Assembly (NCBI GenBank): GCA_963922455.1
Contig: CAWUIO010000106.1
Location: 1 to 22,624, forward strand
Length of the DNA stretch: 22,624 nucleotides
Direction of reading: 5' to 3'
From: CAWUIO01 sp963922455
GTDB lineage: Bacteria; Bacteroidota; Bacteroidia; Cytophagales; Microscillaceae
This document shows positions 6,200-14,170 of this stretch, one piece after another. The notes below the pieces were generated by a model. It was not told the origin of the DNA and ran no database searches. It saw only the letters and a list, made by a program, of their open reading frames with translations. The position numbers and the translations under genes were made by a program. Position 1 is the stretch's first letter; every line of letters starts with the position of its first letter.

Positions 6200-7237
6200 C
6201 TAATAAATCCCCCGTTTGTCTAAAGCTGCGTGAAACAAGCGGGCATTCTTCAAGTGCTCAGCATAGGTTTCGGCAAAGTTGTGATAGCCCGATAGGTCCT
6301 CTTTGGCGCAGAAAAACAAGTATTCGTGTTCTTCATAATTCAGTACGGCTTCCAGGCTTTGGCGAGAGGGCATGTTGATAGGGCCAGGGGGCAGGCCGGG
6401 ATACTTATAGGTATTAAAAGGGGAGTCAATTTCCTTGTGCCGGTTTAAGACCCGTTTGAGGCTAAAGTCTTGATGGGCAAAGACCAAGGTAGGATCGGCT
6501 TCCAGGTGCATATTTTTCCTTAAGCGGTTCAGATAGAGCCCGGCAATGCGGGGTTTCTCTTGGGCGATATTGGTCTCGGCTTGCACAATGGAGGCTAGTA
6601 CGGCAATTTGCTGGGGCAACAGGCCCATAGAATCAGCCCGGGCTACCCGTTCTTCATTCCAAAAACGGTTGTATTGTTTATACATTTTTTTTACGAAGTT
6701 TTGGGGAGAGGTATTCCAGTAAAATTCGTAGGTGTCGGGGATGAAAAGGGAGAGTACTTGGAGGGTATCAAAACCCATGGGTGCCAAAAAACTACTATCT
6801 TGTAGTAACACGCAGAGGCTGTCGGCGGGAAAGCTTAAATATTCGGCAATTTTTTGACAAAAATCCTCTCGCGTACGGATATTATTGAAGGTAACCCGTA
6901 CGGGGGCTTGGTTGCCGGCCCGGAGCATACGGACAGCATCCAGGTTATTCATATTTTTCCGGATGAGGTAACGTCCGGGCTTGATGTTGTCTTGGTATTT
7001 TAGAAACTGGGATAAAAAGGCAAAGGAAAGCGGGTCATGTACGATTTGCGCTTCCTTTAAACGCGCCAAGAGTTCTTTAAAGTTTTCTCCGGGAGGGATG
7101 CTAAGGTAGCGGTCTTCTTTTTCTACTTGAAAATTGGAAGCAAACAAAACCTGGTAACCATAAAAGAGCACGGAGACGGTTACAAAGGAAAAAAGGAGTA
7201 AAACCCCAAAAAAAACTTCTTTTTTAGTAAATTTCAT
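6200..7237 (-). CDS. mltG: Endolytic peptidoglycan transglycosylase MltG (YceG-like)
   Basis: Cleaves nascent peptidoglycan glycan strands at the outer face of the inner membrane and helps set strand length. The 345-residue protein has a short cytoplasmic head (MKFTKKE), one transmembrane helix (about 8-30), a LysM-like region (YLSIPPGENFKELLARLKEA and later PVRVTFNNI), and the catalytic domain. The catalytic glutamate should be Glu221 in ASIVQAETN; downstream family motifs are GLYLNRL, LEADPTLVFA, SPFNTYKYPGLPPGPINMPS and the final YHNFAETYAEHLKNA. A TTG at 7256-7258 would add seven residues, but the ATG at 7237 places a normal charged head before the helix and is preferred. Its promoter must lie in or beyond hairpin element copy 3, which separates it from the divergent YciO-family gene. 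Confidence 0.95.
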   Translation of the reverse strand: MKFTKKEVFFGVLLLFSFVTVSVLFYGYQVLFASNFQVEKEDRYLSIPPGENFKELLARLKEAQIVHDPLSFAFLSQFLKYQDNIKPGRYLIRKNMNNLDAVRMLRAGNQAPVRVTFNNIRTREDFCQKIAEYLSFPADSLCVLLQDSSFLAPMGFDTLQVLSLFIPDTYEFYWNTSPQNFVKKMYKQYNRFWNEERVARADSMGLLPQQIAVLASIVQAETNIAQEKPRIAGLYLNRLRKNMHLEADPTLVFAHQDFSLKRVLNRHKEIDSPFNTYKYPGLPPGPINMPSRQSLEAVLNYEEHEYLFFCAKEDLSGYHNFAETYAEHLKNARLFHAALDKRGIY

Positions 7238-7274
7238 AGCTTTAAGTAAGTTGACCAAGATAGGAAATATTCAC

Positions 7275-7452
7275 TTAGAAACTGTTTAAGTTTATTTTTT
7301 GTCGGCGAAAAGGGCCGTATAACTTGAGAATACGGGGTTCTGATGAAATCAACAAGGAGCGCATAGCAGGGCTATGGGCGAGGAATTTGATGAAATCAGG
7401 TTCCCGAAATGGCTCTTTGCCGCCCAAGGCAATTAAATTTAAACAGTTTCTT
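7275..7452 (+). repeat. Long-hairpin MITE-like element, copy 3
   Basis: A 178-bp copy in the same orientation as copies 1 and 2. It differs by a 12-bp longer segment after GGGCC, where CGTATAACTTGAGAATACG replaces AGTTTGG; this segment is itself a small hairpin (CGTAT/ATACG). The central palindrome has AGG rather than AGC as its loop. The right end reads GTTTCTTCA instead of GTTTCTTAA. It sits between divergent mltG and the YciO-family gene, 78 bases before the latter. Confidence 0.85.
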
Positions 7453-7530
7453 CATGTTGTTTTAGTCTCCTATTTAATACGGGATACCTAAATCCTGTAT
7501 TACATAAACAACCCATATTTGTTTTTTATT

Positions 7531-8157
7531 ATGAGTGCCGAACTCCTTAAAATCCATCCGGATAATCCGGAAGGCCGCAAAATTCAGAAAGTAATTAAAG
7601 TCCTCCAAGACGGGGGGCTTATTATTTATCCAACCGATACGGTGTATGGTCTAGGCTGTGATATTTTTAATCCGAAAGCGGTTGAGAAGATCTGTCGATT
7701 AAAAAAATTAGACCCCAAGAAGAACAATTTGTCCTTTATTTGCCACGATTTGAGCCATATTTCTGAATATGCCCGGGTGGACACCCCGGTATTTAAAGTG
7801 ATGAAGAAAGCCCTACCTGGCCCCTTTACATTTATCTTACCGGCCAGTAGTAAAGTGCCTAAAGCCTTGAATACCAAGAAGAAAACGGTAGGGATCCGGG
7901 TTCCAGACCACTCCATTCCCAGGGAGATTGTGCGTGAACTTGACCATCCTATCATTACGAGCTCGATCAAAGATGAGGACGAGATTCTGGAATATTCTAC
8001 CGACCCCGAATTGATCTACGAAAAATTTAAAAACCAAGTAGACTTGGTAATCGATGGAGGGTATGGAAACAATATTGCCTCAACCATAGTAGACTGTACA
8101 GAAGACGAATTTAAAGTACTACGCGAGGGGCTAGGTAATTTGGACGAATATTTATAA
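7531..8157 (+). CDS. Sua5/YrdC/YciO-family protein (YciO type)
   Basis: A 208-residue protein of the family that includes TsaC/Sua5, the enzymes making threonylcarbamoyl-AMP from threonine, bicarbonate and ATP for the t6A modification of tRNAs. Family motifs are IIYPTDTVYGLGCDIFNP, the KK...NNLSFICHDL segment, PGPFTFILPAS, VGIRVPDH and ITSSI. The opening LLKIHPDNPEGRKIQKVIKVL and the closing VDLVIDGGYG...STIVDCTEDEFKVLREGLG resemble E. coli YciO more than TsaC, so the physiological role may be less certain than the usual automatic name suggests. The ATG at 7531 is preferred over an upstream TTG at 7519. The wbqC-like gene and clpC follow in the same direction. Confidence 0.9.
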   Translation: MSAELLKIHPDNPEGRKIQKVIKVLQDGGLIIYPTDTVYGLGCDIFNPKAVEKICRLKKLDPKKNNLSFICHDLSHISEYARVDTPVFKVMKKALPGPFTFILPASSKVPKALNTKKKTVGIRVPDHSIPREIVRELDHPIITSSIKDEDEILEYSTDPELIYEKFKNQVDLVIDGGYGNNIASTIVDCTEDEFKVLREGLGNLDEYL

Positions 8158-8216
8158 TCAGTATCAGAATATGACCTGCACTTTACCTTACTGTTAGGAA
8201 AAGGGTAAATGCGATA

Positions 8217-8224
8217 TATTTTTG
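8217..8224 (+). promoter_or_regulatory. Candidate -7 box before wbqC-like gene
   Basis: TATTTTTG is a full match to TAnnTTTG and lies 40 bases before the ATG at 8265. No clear TTG was found at the -33 distance. It may give the wbqC-like gene and clpC a start independent of the YciO-family gene. Confidence 0.4.
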
Positions 8225-8264
8225 CATAAGTTACTAAGTCCCCTTATATTAGTGTGGGTTGTCT

Positions 8265-8927
8265 ATGCACAATGGCAAAATCATAATCGAGCTCCAATAC
8301 TTACCACCGATTGAGTATTTCCAATGTTATTGTTTTTCCGAAGAGATATACCTGGATATACACGAACACTTTGAGAAACAGACCTATCGCAACCGTTGTT
8401 GTATAAAGACATCGAACAGTATTCAAGTTTTATCTGTTCCTTTATTGAAACCTAAAAACCGGCATCCTATCAAGGATATTAAGATAGATTATACACAAAA
8501 GTGGATTCATCATCATCTTAGGGCCATAAAAAGTGCTTATGGTAAGGCGCCTTTTTTTGAGTTTTACTTTGAAGCGTTCCACGAAATTTATCAAAAGAAA
8601 TATGAATATTTAGTGGATCTTAATTGCTCACTACTGACAACTTGTCTTGATTTTGTTCAAATCCCGAAAAAACATCATTTTTCTAAAATGTATAGAGAGC
8701 CTAGCGATTTAGGGTCTTATTCGGACTTTCGATCCCGGATTCATCCAAAACGGGATTCGGGTATGTCAGGTCTATTTGTCACCCCAACTTACAATCAGGT
8801 CTTTGGCAAAGCTTTTGTCCCAAATTTAAGTGTTTTGGATATGCTTTTTTGCGAAGGTCCCAATGTAAGCAACCTATTGAAGCAAGGAATTCAAGTCCCA
8901 AAAACAGTCAAAGACCATAACATCTAA
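8265..8927 (+). CDS. WbqC-like family protein
   Basis: A 220-residue cytoplasmic protein whose opening is characteristic of the WbqC-like family: IIIELQYLPPIEYFQCY, then EHFEKQTYRNRCCIKTSNSIQVLSVPL and IDYTQKWIHHHLRAIKSAYGKAPFFEFYF. Members are found in O-antigen and sugar-nucleotide clusters but also as stand-alone genes in Bacteroidota; the biochemical activity is not established. There is no membrane segment. A TTG two codons upstream (8259) is possible, but ATG at 8265 is preferred. clpC starts 71 bases downstream, so the two may share a transcript. Confidence 0.85.
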   Translation: MHNGKIIIELQYLPPIEYFQCYCFSEEIYLDIHEHFEKQTYRNRCCIKTSNSIQVLSVPLLKPKNRHPIKDIKIDYTQKWIHHHLRAIKSAYGKAPFFEFYFEAFHEIYQKKYEYLVDLNCSLLTTCLDFVQIPKKHHFSKMYREPSDLGSYSDFRSRIHPKRDSGMSGLFVTPTYNQVFGKAFVPNLSVLDMLFCEGPNVSNLLKQGIQVPKTVKDHNI

Positions 8928-8998
8928 TGTAATTCTTGTCTGCGGCGAAGCGTAGGTTAAGAATATTTAAATTTAACTATTTACTATTACCCAAAAGT

Positions 8999-11527
8999 AT
9001 GGAGGCGAAATTTTCAAACAGAGTAAAGGAGGTCATTTCCCTGAGTAGGGAAGAAGCCCTTCGTCTGGGACACGATTATATCGGCACGGAGCACCTTTTG
9101 TTGGGTATGATTCGTGAAGGGGAAGGGGTAGCTATCAGCCTACTCAAAAAACTTGGGATTTCTCTCGATGAACTCCGGGCTTCCATTGAGCAGGCCACCC
9201 GAGGAAATGCTACGAATAATGTGAAAAATCTGGCGAACATTCCACTTACCCGTCAGTCAGAAAAAGTATTGAAAATTACCTATCTGGAAGCTAAGATTTT
9301 TAAAAGCCAATTGATTGGCACCGAACATCTGCTGTTGTCTATCCTCCGGGACGAAGACAATATCGCTACCCAGATCTTAAACAAATTTGACGTGAATTAC
9401 GAAATTGTAAGAGATCAATTAGAATATCGAATTAATCACCCATTAGACTCTGCCGATGCTGATGAAGGGGATGAGGAAGGAGCCCGTATGTTTAGCGGAG
9501 GAGGAGGAAAGGAACCTATGAAAGGATCTGAAAAATCTAGAACCCCGGTCTTAGATAACTTTGGCCGAGACCTTACCAAACATGCCGAACAAGGTAAGCT
9601 TGACCCCATCGTAGGTCGAGAAAAAGAAATCGAGCGGGTGGCCCAAATTTTGAGCCGTCGTAAGAAAAATAATCCAATTCTAATTGGTGAGCCAGGAGTG
9701 GGTAAAACCGCTATCGCCGAAGGGCTGGCCCTAAAAATCATCCAAAAGAAAGTATCTCGGGTTCTCTTTGGTAAAAGAGTCGTAACCTTAGATCTTGCCT
9801 CTCTAGTGGCTGGTACCAAGTACCGAGGCCAATTTGAAGAGCGTATGAAAGCCGTGATGAACGAATTGGAAAAATCACCCGAAGTAATCCTCTTTATTGA
9901 TGAGTTGCATACCATCGTAGGAGCCGGAGGCGCTTCCGGATCTTTGGATGCTTCCAATATGTTCAAGCCCGCCCTTGCCCGGGGAGATATACAATGTATT
10001 GGAGCTACTACCTTAGATGAATATCGTCAATACATCGAGAAAGATGGTGCCTTGGCCCGCCGTTTCCAAGTGGTCATGGTAGACGCTACTTCTCCCGAAG
10101 AAACTTTGGAAATCCTTCAAAACATCAAGGACAAGTACGAAGATCACCACCACGTACAATATACTCCCGAAGCCTTAGAAGCTTGTGTGAAACTATCCGA
10201 CCGCTACATTAGCGACCGCTTCTTGCCAGATAAAGCCATTGATGTACTAGATGAAGCTGGTGCCCGGGTACACATTAGCAATATTCACGTTCCCCAAAAC
10301 ATCTTGGACCTGGAGGAGAAAATTGAAAATATTAAGAAAGAAAAAAATCGGGTAGTCAAGAGCCAAAAGTATGAAGAAGCGGCTCAATTACGCGATAAAG
10401 AAAAGCGTTTGATTGAAGAGTTGGAGCAAGCAAAAATCAACTGGGAAGAAGAAACGAAAAACAAACGCTACACCGTAGACGAAGAAAACGTTGCCGAAGT
10501 AATTGGTATGATGACTGGCGTACCCGCCACCCGAATCGCCCAAAAAGAAAGCTTAAAAATCTTGAACATGGGCGATGTGATCAAAAGCCGTGTGGTTGGT
10601 CAGGACGAAGCCGTAGACAAGCTGGTAAAAGCTATACAAAGAACCCGGGTTGGATTGAAAGATCCTAAGAAGCCCATTGGTTCGTTCATCTTCTTGGGAC
10701 CAACCGGAGTTGGTAAAACTGAGTTGGCCAAAGCTATGGCGGCTTACCTCTTTGACAAAGATGACTCCTTGGTGCGTATTGATATGAGTGAATACATGGA
10801 GAAATTCTCGGTATCTCGCTTAGTAGGAGCTCCTCCAGGATACGTGGGTTACGAAGAAGGGGGGCAATTGACCGAAAAAATCCGCCGGAAGCCCTACAGT
10901 GTTGTACTTCTGGATGAAATCGAGAAAGCCCACCCAGATGTATTCAACATCTTATTACAAGTATTGGATGATGGGATTCTTACCGACGGCCTCGGACGAC
11001 GTGTAGATTTCAAAAACACCATCATCATTATGACTTCCAATATTGGAGTCCGCGATTTGCAAGACTTTGGAGCCGGAGTAGGTTTTGCTACCAAATCTCG
11101 ATTAGAGAGCCAGGATGATTTGATGAAGAGCACCATTCAAAATGCCCTCCGTAAGGCCTTCTCACCTGAGTTCTTAGGACGTTTAGACGATGTGATTGTC
11201 TTTAATTCCCTCAAAACGGAGCATCTCCATCAAATCATTGATTTGAGCTTAAACAAAGTTTTTGAACGAATCAATGCCTTAGGATACAAAATCGAGCTTT
11301 CAGAGGATGCCAAGGATTTCCTTAGTGAAAAAGGCTACGATCCTCGATATGGAGCTCGTCCGCTTAACCGCGCTATCCAAAAATATCTAGAAGATGCCGT
11401 AGCCGAAGAATTACTGAAAGGTAAGATGAGCGAAGGCGATATCATTGATGTAGACTATCCAGGTAATGGCGATAGCCTAGTAGTAACTAGCCGCAAACCG
11501 GATCCCGAAAAAACCGAAAGTAACTAG
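8999..11527 (+). CDS. clpC: ATP-dependent protease ATPase subunit ClpC
   Basis: An 842-residue Hsp100 unfoldase that threads substrates into ClpP for degradation. Domains in order: two Clp N-terminal repeats (about 1-150, with LGHDYIGTEHLLLGMIREGEG and LIGTEHLLLSILRDED), a glycine-rich linker (about 160-185), AAA+ module 1 with Walker A GEPGVGKT at 230-237 and Walker B around Asp301-Glu302 (LFIDELH), a middle domain with a UVR-type coiled coil (about 440-475, YEEAAQLRDKEKRLIEELE), then AAA+ module 2 with GPTGVGKT at 567-574 and LLDEIEKAH around Asp639-Glu640, and a C-terminal D2 small domain (YDPRYGARPLNRAIQ). The middle-domain length and the UVR motif fit ClpC rather than ClpB or ClpA. The start at ATG 8999 matches the family; the open frame extends upstream without homology. 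A strong terminator follows. clpP is not in this window. Confidence 0.97.
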   Translation: MEAKFSNRVKEVISLSREEALRLGHDYIGTEHLLLGMIREGEGVAISLLKKLGISLDELRASIEQATRGNATNNVKNLANIPLTRQSEKVLKITYLEAKIFKSQLIGTEHLLLSILRDEDNIATQILNKFDVNYEIVRDQLEYRINHPLDSADADEGDEEGARMFSGGGGKEPMKGSEKSRTPVLDNFGRDLTKHAEQGKLDPIVGREKEIERVAQILSRRKKNNPILIGEPGVGKTAIAEGLALKIIQKKVSRVLFGKRVVTLDLASLVAGTKYRGQFEERMKAVMNELEKSPEVILFIDELHTIVGAGGASGSLDASNMFKPALARGDIQCIGATTLDEYRQYIEKDGALARRFQVVMVDATSPEETLEILQNIKDKYEDHHHVQYTPEALEACVKLSDRYISDRFLPDKAIDVLDEAGARVHISNIHVPQNILDLEEKIENIKKEKNRVVKSQKYEEAAQLRDKEKRLIEELEQAKINWEEETKNKRYTVDEENVAEVIGMMTGVPATRIAQKESLKILNMGDVIKSRVVGQDEAVDKLVKAIQRTRVGLKDPKKPIGSFIFLGPTGVGKTELAKAMAAYLFDKDDSLVRIDMSEYMEKFSVSRLVGAPPGYVGYEEGGQLTEKIRRKPYSVVLLDEIEKAHPDVFNILLQVLDDGILTDGLGRRVDFKNTIIIMTSNIGVRDLQDFGAGVGFATKSRLESQDDLMKSTIQNALRKAFSPEFLGRLDDVIVFNSLKTEHLHQIIDLSLNKVFERINALGYKIELSEDAKDFLSEKGYDPRYGARPLNRAIQKYLEDAVAEELLKGKMSEGDIIDVDYPGNGDSLVVTSRKPDPEKTESN

Positions 11528-11548
11528 GTAATTTACCTACCCAAATAG

Positions 11549-11583
11549 AAAAAAGCCCGATCGCGAAGCGATCGGGCTTTTTT
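11549..11583 (+). terminator. Strong intrinsic terminator after clpC
   Basis: A perfect 16-bp stem (AAAAAAGCCCGATCGC with GCGATCGGGCTTTTTT) closes on a GAA loop, with a run of T at the 3' end. It starts 21 bases after the clpC stop. Its symmetry would also work on the minus strand, but there is no leftward gene nearby. Confidence 0.93.
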
Positions 11584-11810
11584 ACATGTACACTCCAATT
11601 CCTTCCGGGTGAAGCCCCAGGGCCCACCCAAATACTACGCTCTTTTCTAATACATTACATCCCTTCCCTGTTGTAAAACCAAGCCCCGAAGCTTTGCGTA
11701 CCTTGATCTTGAAAGCGTATAAAGACGCATACGGATACGGGGAAATTTTATTCAGGATCAATTCCCCAATCAGCCCTTTGCTATTTGAGTTACTATTTTT
11801 TCACAGCTTC

Positions 11811-13907
11811 ATGAGAAGATTGATCCTTGCTTGTTTCCTCTCTTTGTTTTGTTGGGCAAATCATATATTTGCTCAGCCAGAGGTGGATAGTTTGAGCAGG
11901 GTATCTATTCGGGTGGCCCAGTCGCATTACAGTGTCAACGAATTATTTCACAAAAGCAAACAACTCCGCTCCGAAAGACCGGCCTCCGCCCTTCACTACG
12001 CCCAGATAGCTTACGAAGCCGCCGATTCACTCAACTTGTTATCCAAAAAAGCCGAAATTGCGCTTCATATTTCAGAAGTGTATGAAAGCTATGGCGAGTA
12101 TACTCAAGCCCTTCAGTATACCCAAAACTGTGTGAAAATCTACAAGGCCCAAGCCGATGCACGAAAACTCCTCCGGGTATATAAAACCCTGGCCAACCTC
12201 TATGCCAAGGCCGAAAACAGCTTTCAAGCCAATAGGCACATCAAAAAAGCCTTAGAGCTTAGCCAACGCATCAACCATCCCCAAATACTGATTGACTTAT
12301 ACCTCAAAATCGTAGACATTAAAATCCGTCTGAAAGAGTACAAATCGGCTATCGAGTACGCCTCCGGAACCCTGGTAGGGTTTAAATCCATTAGCCCTAC
12401 CGATGAGGTTCATTTCAGGCACAGCCTAAGTTATGTGTATAACCGGGTGGAAGATTACAAACAAGGCTTAAAATTTGCCCTGCAAACCCAGGAATTGCTC
12501 GCAAACCATCCCTCCCCCGACACCTTGGTGTTGTGCCTCTATGAAATTGCCCTGGCCCGGCAAGGCTTGGGTGAGATAAAAGAAGCTAGAAAAGTATACG
12601 AAAAAGCCCTAGAAATTGCTCATAAACGCCGATTCAAGCCCCAAGTGGCCCTGATTTACCAACAGCTTTCCAAAATTTCTGAGAAAGAAGGGAATATCAC
12701 CCAGGCTCTCCGAATGTTTCAGTCCTACCAGATCTATCAAGAAGCCGTCAATAAAGAAAAGCAACAAAAAGAACTAGCCAAATTTGAAGTCTGGGTAGAA
12801 TTACGAGAAAAAAACCAAGAAATCGCCCTGCTCACCAAAGACAAAGCCTTGCGGGACAAAGAAATTCATTATCAATACCTGGTGATTTATGCCTTTTTGG
12901 TAACCATTGTCGTCCTCTTCTCTTTGGCTTACCTCTTTTTTAGGTACTATCGCAATACCAAAAAAATCAATAACCTACTCGTTTTACAAAACGATGAAAT
13001 AAAAGAAAAGCAAGTAGCCATCCTAGACCAACAAAAAAAGATAGAGAAAAAGAACCGCATGCTCGAACTGCAAAACTATGAGATTGTCATTCAGAGCAAT
13101 GCCCTTGAGTCAATCAACCAGGACCTCACGGATAGTTTAGAATATGCCCGGCGCATTCAAAACGCTATGCTGCCTTCTCCTCATCTTTTGAACCCCGTAT
13201 TGCCCGACCATTTTATATTTTTCAAACCCAAAGATATCGTGAGCGGCGATTTTTATTGGTTTCAAGACCGCCCCGATCTCTTCATCATTGCGGTAGTCGA
13301 TTGTACAGGGCATGGAGTCCCTGGGGCCTTTATGAGCTTGATTGGCAATGATTTGCTCAATGATATCATCAAAACCCGCCATATTACCGAGCCCGAGGAA
13401 ATACTAAGTGAATTGCACAAAGGAGTACGCCACGCCTTAAATCAAGACTCCAATGACAATAAAGACGGTATGGATCTGGCTATTTGTGCCATTGATAAGC
13501 AAAACGATGTGATTAAGTTTGCCGGAGCCTACAACCCGGTAGTCATTATACAAGACCGGGAGTTGAAATCTATACGGGGCGATAGTAACCCCATTGGGGG
13601 CTGGCACTCGAGCGGTTCGTCGCGTACATTCAACCAGCATCAGATACCAATTGATTCAGAGACTTTATTCTATCTCTATTCCGATGGGTATCAGGATCAA
13701 TTTGGAGGGCCCAATGGGCGTAAACTCATGAAGTCACGTTTCCGCAAAATATTGCATAGTATCCACCGCAAACCTATGCCCGAGCAGAAAAAGATTCTAG
13801 AAGATACCATCACCCTATGGATGGAAGGACATCCTCAAATAGATGATATTCTCATTTTTGGGGCCCGGCTCACCCCTGGCCAATTTCAAGAAAATTCAAG
13901 TAGATAG
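11811..13907 (+). CDS. Exported TPR sensor with cytoplasmic SpoIIE/PP2C-type phosphatase
   Basis: A 698-residue membrane signalling protein. An N-terminal signal sequence (MRRLILACFLSLFCWANHIFAQ) is followed by a periplasmic tetratricopeptide region (about 50-330), a transmembrane helix (about 356-380), a coiled coil (about 385-445) and a SpoIIE-like PPM phosphatase domain (about 455-690). Metal-binding aspartates of the family are in place: SGDFYW (Asp480), DCTGHG (Asp497), SDG (Asp625) and DDILIF (Asp678-Asp679). Such proteins dephosphorylate serine or threonine on partner proteins, often anti-sigma-factor antagonists, in response to an outside signal. No partner kinase or antagonist gene is adjacent. 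A longer frame from a TTG at 11694 lacks sense before the signal peptide; ATG 11811 is chosen. The 3' end is followed directly by repeat copy B. Confidence 0.9.
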   Translation: MRRLILACFLSLFCWANHIFAQPEVDSLSRVSIRVAQSHYSVNELFHKSKQLRSERPASALHYAQIAYEAADSLNLLSKKAEIALHISEVYESYGEYTQALQYTQNCVKIYKAQADARKLLRVYKTLANLYAKAENSFQANRHIKKALELSQRINHPQILIDLYLKIVDIKIRLKEYKSAIEYASGTLVGFKSISPTDEVHFRHSLSYVYNRVEDYKQGLKFALQTQELLANHPSPDTLVLCLYEIALARQGLGEIKEARKVYEKALEIAHKRRFKPQVALIYQQLSKISEKEGNITQALRMFQSYQIYQEAVNKEKQQKELAKFEVWVELREKNQEIALLTKDKALRDKEIHYQYLVIYAFLVTIVVLFSLAYLFFRYYRNTKKINNLLVLQNDEIKEKQVAILDQQKKIEKKNRMLELQNYEIVIQSNALESINQDLTDSLEYARRIQNAMLPSPHLLNPVLPDHFIFFKPKDIVSGDFYWFQDRPDLFIIAVVDCTGHGVPGAFMSLIGNDLLNDIIKTRHITEPEEILSELHKGVRHALNQDSNDNKDGMDLAICAIDKQNDVIKFAGAYNPVVIIQDRELKSIRGDSNPIGGWHSSGSSRTFNQHQIPIDSETLFYLYSDGYQDQFGGPNGRKLMKSRFRKILHSIHRKPMPEQKKILEDTITLWMEGHPQIDDILIFGARLTPGQFQENSSR

Positions 13908-13912
13908 GTTTT

Positions 13913-14040
13913 GGGGCTGCCCCCGGCCAAATAAAGTAAGGAACATCTTTAAAAAATTGTGCCTGGTCGGGCTCTCGCTACTCGCTGCCATTCCGCGCCA
14001 GGCCCCTACGAGCTCAAACAGGCCGCTCCATCCCTCAGCC
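13913..14040 (+). repeat. GC-rich 3'-end repeat, copy B
   Basis: Begins GGGGCTGCCCCCGGCC five bases after the stop of the phosphatase gene, has a unique middle, then the tail GGTCGGGCTCTCGCTACTCG and GAGCTCAAACAGGCCGCTCC followed by ATCCCTCAGCC. The middle and the CCACAGCC part differ from copies A and C. A GA-rich tract and a hairpin follow directly. Confidence 0.7.
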
Positions 14041-14045
14041 ATAAG

Positions 14046-14104
14046 AAGAGAGCAGGAATAAGAGCGGGTAAAATACCTTTTCTCTCTTCTCCGCTCTCTT
14101 TTTT
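14046..14104 (+). terminator. Probable terminator built on GA/CT tracts
   Basis: AAGAGAGC at 14046-14053 pairs with GCTCTCTT at 14093-14100, and AAGAG at 14060-14064 with CTCTT at 14084-14088, leaving an internal mismatch region and a loop of about 19 bases; a T run follows at 14099-14104. It would end the phosphatase transcript before the converging permease gene. The rest of 14105-14170 shows only weak similarity to an inverted repeat tail. Confidence 0.5.
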
Positions 14105-14170
14105 ACTCACCTTTAAGGCTGGCTAGGCCCTAATCTTTCTTTCCAAAGCGGGCTGCTGGTGCCATCAAAC

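Noticed and set aside
8936..8998. Upstream extension of clpC from a TTG at 8936.
   Set aside because: ClpC proteins start at the MEAKFS-type segment; the extension lacks similarity and probably holds the leader.
11694..11810. N-terminal extension of the TPR-phosphatase from a TTG at 11694.
   Set aside because: The signal peptide begins at the ATG at 11811, and extra residues would bury it.
13843..14061. A 72-codon frame overlapping the phosphatase gene and repeat copy B.
   Set aside because: The reading is not kept in copies A and C beyond VGLSLLAA, so the repeat is not coding in a consistent frame.
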